A stretch of DNA of 8,993 nt, taken from positions 1 through 8,993 of the forward strand of contig CAILQE010000085.1 of NCBI GenBank assembly GCA_903836325.1, given 5' to 3'. Source of the stretch: an uncultured Candidatus Saccharibacteria bacterium. GTDB lineage: Bacteria > Patescibacteriota > Saccharimonadia > Saccharimonadales > UBA4665. A model generated the notes under the pieces. The model worked only from the letters and a program-made list of their open reading frames with translations, ran no database searches and had not been told where the DNA came from. Positions 6,156 through 8,993 of this stretch are shown here, piece by piece; the stretch's first letter is position 1, and every line of letters begins with the position of its first letter. The position numbers and the translations under genes were made by a program.

Positions 6156-8993
6156 TATTCGTTACCTCCTTCTTCTACAGCAATTGCTTCAGTAGATTCG
6201 CTTTCATTAATTTGATCGGAAAGTTCTAGTATTTCAAATTCATCTAAAGATACATCTTCAGTAACATCTACATCAGATGCTCGGTCCTGAGGAACTTCTA
6301 GATCGCTCTGGTGTTCACCTATATCTTTAACACTAAGTGATAGAACATTTTCAGCGTCTACAACTTTATCTGAAGTAACTAGGTCAACCTTAAGTCCAAG
6401 ACCTTGAAGTTCTTTAACAAGAACGTTGAAGGATTCTGGAATTTTAGGACCAACAATAGGTAGCTTCTTAATTATAGATTCGTAGGCTTTGCTTCTACCA
6501 TACACGTCGTCTGACTTAATGGTTAACATTTCTTGAAGTGTTGATGCAGCACCATAAGCTTCAAGAGCCCAAACTTCCATTTCTCCAAATCTTTGACCAC
6601 CGTTTTGTGCTTTACCACCAAGAGGCTGCTGAGTAACCATAGTGTATGGACCAGTAGATCGTGCGTGGATCTTATCCGCTACCATGTGATCAAGTTTATT
6701 TATGTACATGTTTCCAACTGAAGTCTTTTCAATGAATGGCTCACCGGTTCGTCCGTCATATAGTTGCTGTTTACCGTCTTCTGGTAAACCAGCTTCATTT
6801 AGAAGGTCTTTAATCTTAGATTTACTTACACCATCAAATGAAGGTGAAGCAACCTTAAATCCTAGCATTCTAGCGGCCATACCTAGGTGAGTTTCAAATA
6901 GCTGTCCAATGTTCATTCTAGAAGGCACACCAAGTGGGTTCAAGATAATATCTACTGGAGTACCGTCTTCTAGGAATGGAAGATCTTCGACAGGAAGGAT
7001 TCGGGCAATAACACCCTTGTTACCGTAACGTCCACCGAGTTTATCTCCAACTGAAATTTTTCGCATTTGAGCTACGAATACCTGGATTTGCTTAATAACA
7101 CCAGATTTTAGTTCGTGTCCGTTTTCTCTAGAGAAAACCTTAACACCAACAACTTTACCGTGTTTACCGTTACTCATTCTTTGTGATGTATCTCTAACTT
7201 CTTTAGCTTTTTCACCGAAGATAGCTCGTAGTAGTCTTTCTTCACTTGATAGTTCTTGTTCACCCTTAGGAGTAATTTTTCCTACTAGGATGTCTCCTGG
7301 ATGCACTTCAGCACCAATACGTACAATTCCTTCTTCGTCTAAATGTCTTAAGGATTCTTCAGATACGTTAGGAATATCATTTGTAACAATTTCAGGACCA
7401 AGCTTAGTTTCACGTACTTCAATCATGAAATCGTTAATGTGAACGCTTGTTAATGTGTCGTCTTCAACTAATTTTCGAGAAATGATGATTGCATCTTCAA
7501 AGTTGTATCCAGCCCATGGCATGAATGCTACGATTAAGTCTTTTCCAAGAGCTAATTCTCCGTCTTCTATACTCATTCCTTCGATCAAAATGTCACCTTT
7601 TTTAACTTTATCGCCAGAGCTAACTCTAACTTTCTGGTTAATTGAAGTACCATCGTTACTTCGTGAGAATCTTAATGGGTTATATGTTTTCTTTCCATCC
7701 TTATATTCAACAATAACTTCTTGAGCTGTTGCAGCAATAACTGTTCCAGCTTCTTCAGCCATAATTAACTGTCCAGAGTTTTTAGCAATGTCTGCTTCAA
7801 GACCTGTTCCAACAATAGGAGACATAGGACTAATAAGTGGAACTGCCTGTCTTTGCTGGTTTGATCCAATTAGACAACGAGCAACGTAGTTCTTTTCAAT
7901 AAATGGAATTACTCCCGCAGAAGATCCAATGATTTGATTCTTTGCTGCATCCATGTAATTAACGTCATCTGAATCTACCTCACCGGCTTTTAGATTAGTT
8001 CTAGCACTAACTCGATCTGAAAGGAAATATCCGTTTGCATCAATTTTAGAACCACCACCTGCAATAATTACATTTTCTTCATCTGATGCGTCCAAGTAAA
8101 CTATTTCATTAGTTACCTTAGCTTTAACAGGCCATGTTATTTGGTTTTTAACTTTAGAAAGTTTAGCAACATCGCTGGCAGTTATCACTGATCCAGCTTT
8201 AACTAAAACTTTACCATTTTCATCTTCGTAATCTACGCTTGCAATATGTCCAGCTAAATCTTTAGCTGTAGCGGCATTAATAACTTTTCTATAAGGAGTT
8301 ACTATGAAACCGTAATCGTTAACCTGAGCATAGTTAGCTAGATTAAGAACAAGACCAATATTAGCTCCTTCTGGAGTTTCTACAGCACAAATTCTTCCAT
8401 AGTGAGTAGCGTGAGCATCACGTACTTCAAATCCAGCTCTTTCTCGGGATAGACCACCTGGTCCCATAGAAGAAAGTCTTCTTTTAAGTGCAAGTTCACT
8501 TAGTGGGTTAACTTGGTCCATGAATTGAGAAAGCTGTGATGATGCGAAAAATTCTCTTACTGCAGCAACGATAGGTCGTGCGTTAATAAGTTGAGAAGGA
8601 GTAACTGTTTCAATTTCACTCATGCTCATTCGGTCTTTAGTATTTCGTTCCATTCTAAGTAGACCGATTCTAAATTGTCGTTGTACCTGTTCACCTACTA
8701 ATTTAACTCTTCGGTTTGCTAGTGAGTCGATATCATCTGGCGCTTCTTGTGTGTTATTGAGTCTAATAATTTCAGAAATAATTGCTTCCAGGTCTTCGAT
8801 ACGCATTACTCGGTTTTTAGCAGTATTGGCTACATCGAGATTAAGTCTCTTGTTGATTTTGTATCGTCCCACTCTTGAGAAATCAAATCTCTTGTAGTTA
8901 AAGAACATATTTTCTATTAAGCTTTTAGCGTTTTCTACAGTAGCTAGATCTCCAGGTCGAAGTCTTCTATATAGTTCGATTAAAGCTTCGTTC
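6155..8993 (-). CDS. rpoB: RNA polymerase beta subunit RpoB (5' end beyond the window)
   Basis: Beta subunit of RNA polymerase, forming one side of the active-site cleft and the rifampicin pocket. The frame is open upstream of the ATG at 8908 to the window edge, and the 28 extra codons read like family sequence (LYRRLRPGDLATVENA, then LIENMFF), so that ATG is internal. By alignment to remembered E. coli RpoB the window begins near its residue 358; the protrusion and much of the lobe are missing. Visible in order, counting from the ATG at 8908: rifampicin region SSQLSQFMDQ at 123-132, ETPEG at 177-181, PWAGYNFEDAI at 464-474, active-site lysines in GDKLGGRYGNKG at 621-632, and the C-terminal GGQRFGEMEVWALEAYGA at 770-787. 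After the usual end near 844 comes an acidic, Ser/Asp/Glu-rich tail of about 70 residues. Oddities are Leu141 for E. coli His526, Val187 for Ile572 and Tyr628 for His1070. The TAA stop overlaps the rpoC ATG by one base. Confidence 0.98.
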   Translation of the reverse strand, partial: NEALIELYRRLRPGDLATVENAKSLIENMFFNYKRFDFSRVGRYKINKRLNLDVANTAKNRVMRIEDLEAIISEIIRLNNTQEAPDDIDSLANRRVKLVGEQVQRQFRIGLLRMERNTKDRMSMSEIETVTPSQLINARPIVAAVREFFASSQLSQFMDQVNPLSELALKRRLSSMGPGGLSRERAGFEVRDAHATHYGRICAVETPEGANIGLVLNLANYAQVNDYGFIVTPYRKVINAATAKDLAGHIASVDYEDENGKVLVKAGSVITASDVAKLSKVKNQITWPVKAKVTNEIVYLDASDEENVIIAGGGSKIDANGYFLSDRVSARTNLKAGEVDSDDVNYMDAAKNQIIGSSAGVIPFIEKNYVARCLIGSNQQRQAVPLISPMSPIVGTGLEADIAKNSGQLIMAEEAGTVIAATAQEVIVEYKDGKKTYNPLRFSRSNDGTSINQKVRVSSGDKVKKGDILIEGMSIEDGELALGKDLIVAFMPWAGYNFEDAIIISRKLVEDDTLTSVHINDFMIEVRETKLGPEIVTNDIPNVSEESLRHLDEEGIVRIGAEVHPGDILVGKITPKGEQELSSEERLLRAIFGEKAKEVRDTSQRMSNGKHGKVVGVKVFSRENGHELKSGVIKQIQVFVAQMRKISVGDKLGGRYGNKGVIARILPVEDLPFLEDGTPVDIILNPLGVPSRMNIGQLFETHLGMAARMLGFKVASPSFDGVSKSKIKDLLNEAGLPEDGKQQLYDGRTGEPFIEKTSVGNMYINKLDHMVADKIHARSTGPYTMVTQQPLGGKAQNGGQRFGEMEVWALEAYGAASTLQEMLTIKSDDVYGRSKAYESIIKKLPIVGPKIPESFNVLVKELQGLGLKVDLVTSDKVVDAENVLSLSVKDIGEHQSDLEVPQDRASDVDVTEDVSLDEFEILELSDQINESESTEAIAVEEGGNE
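6164..6171 (-). promoter_or_regulatory. Strong Shine-Dalgarno site of rpoC inside the rpoB end
   Basis: The minus strand reads AAGGAGGT, a full 8-base complement of the usual 16S anti-SD, with 8 bases to the rpoC ATG at 6155. The site lies in the last codons of rpoB (encoding part of EEGGN), and the junction itself is TAATG. Terminating ribosomes can therefore reinitiate on rpoC, which would help keep beta and beta' in balance. This site also settles the rpoC start. Confidence 0.9.

Noticed and set aside
6155..8908. ATG at 8908 as the start of rpoB
   Set aside because: The frame stays open to the window edge and the upstream codons encode conserved RpoB sequence (LYRRLRPGD), so this Met is internal and the gene is truncated by the window.
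1..8993. TGA recoded to Gly, as in some CPR lineages
   Set aside because: All five genes read through without in-frame TGA, and Gly positions use GGN codons; stops are TAA and TAG. Nothing in the window calls for recoding.

Overview
This is a housekeeping stretch with every gene on the minus strand. Read in the direction of transcription (high to low coordinates) the order is rpoB (5' end outside the window), rpoC, rpsL, rpsG, fusA (3' end outside the window). It is the fused form of the transcription and str ribosomal operons that many Gram-positive-related lineages have. The organism is clearly bacterial and AT-rich. The protein wording (S7, an S12 with the long N-terminal linker, a charged RpoC insert like that of Actinobacteria, and unusual substitutions at normally invariant sites) suggests the Candidate Phyla Radiation, most likely Candidatus Saccharibacteria (TM7). 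That placement is from memory of the families, not from a search, and is moderate in confidence. Stops are TAA (rpoB, rpsL, rpsG) and TAG (rpoC). No in-frame TGA interrupts a gene, so nothing points to TGA recoding.

Layout: 8993-6155 rpoB, open through the window edge; 6155-2319 rpoC, overlapping rpoB by one base (TAATG); 2318-2190 the only real intergenic region, holding a candidate promoter and a GC-rich structured mRNA leader; 2189-1776 rpsL with a TTG start; 1776-1297 rpsG, again overlapping by one base (TAATG); a 19-base gap with a Shine-Dalgarno site; 1277-1 fusA, open through the window edge. There is no mobile element, CRISPR array, tRNA or rRNA, and no stretch of 300 bases without a gene.

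The genes together supply the two largest subunits of RNA polymerase, two small-subunit proteins of the decoding centre and head, and the translocase EF-G. The 1-base overlaps suggest translational coupling of rpoB to rpoC and of rpsL to rpsG.

The gene set is ordinary, but several residues are not. RpoC has lost all eight cysteines of its two zinc sites without any change in spacing at the first site. Its trigger loop, F-loop and bridge helix carry replacements at positions that are nearly invariant. RpoB has Leu at the position of E. coli His526, a classical rifampicin-resistance change. EF-G has NKIN in place of the guanine-specificity motif NKxD. The rpsL leader can fold into a long hairpin ending one base before the ribosome binding site, and a competing hairpin uses exactly the same seven bases, which makes it a candidate autoregulatory switch.
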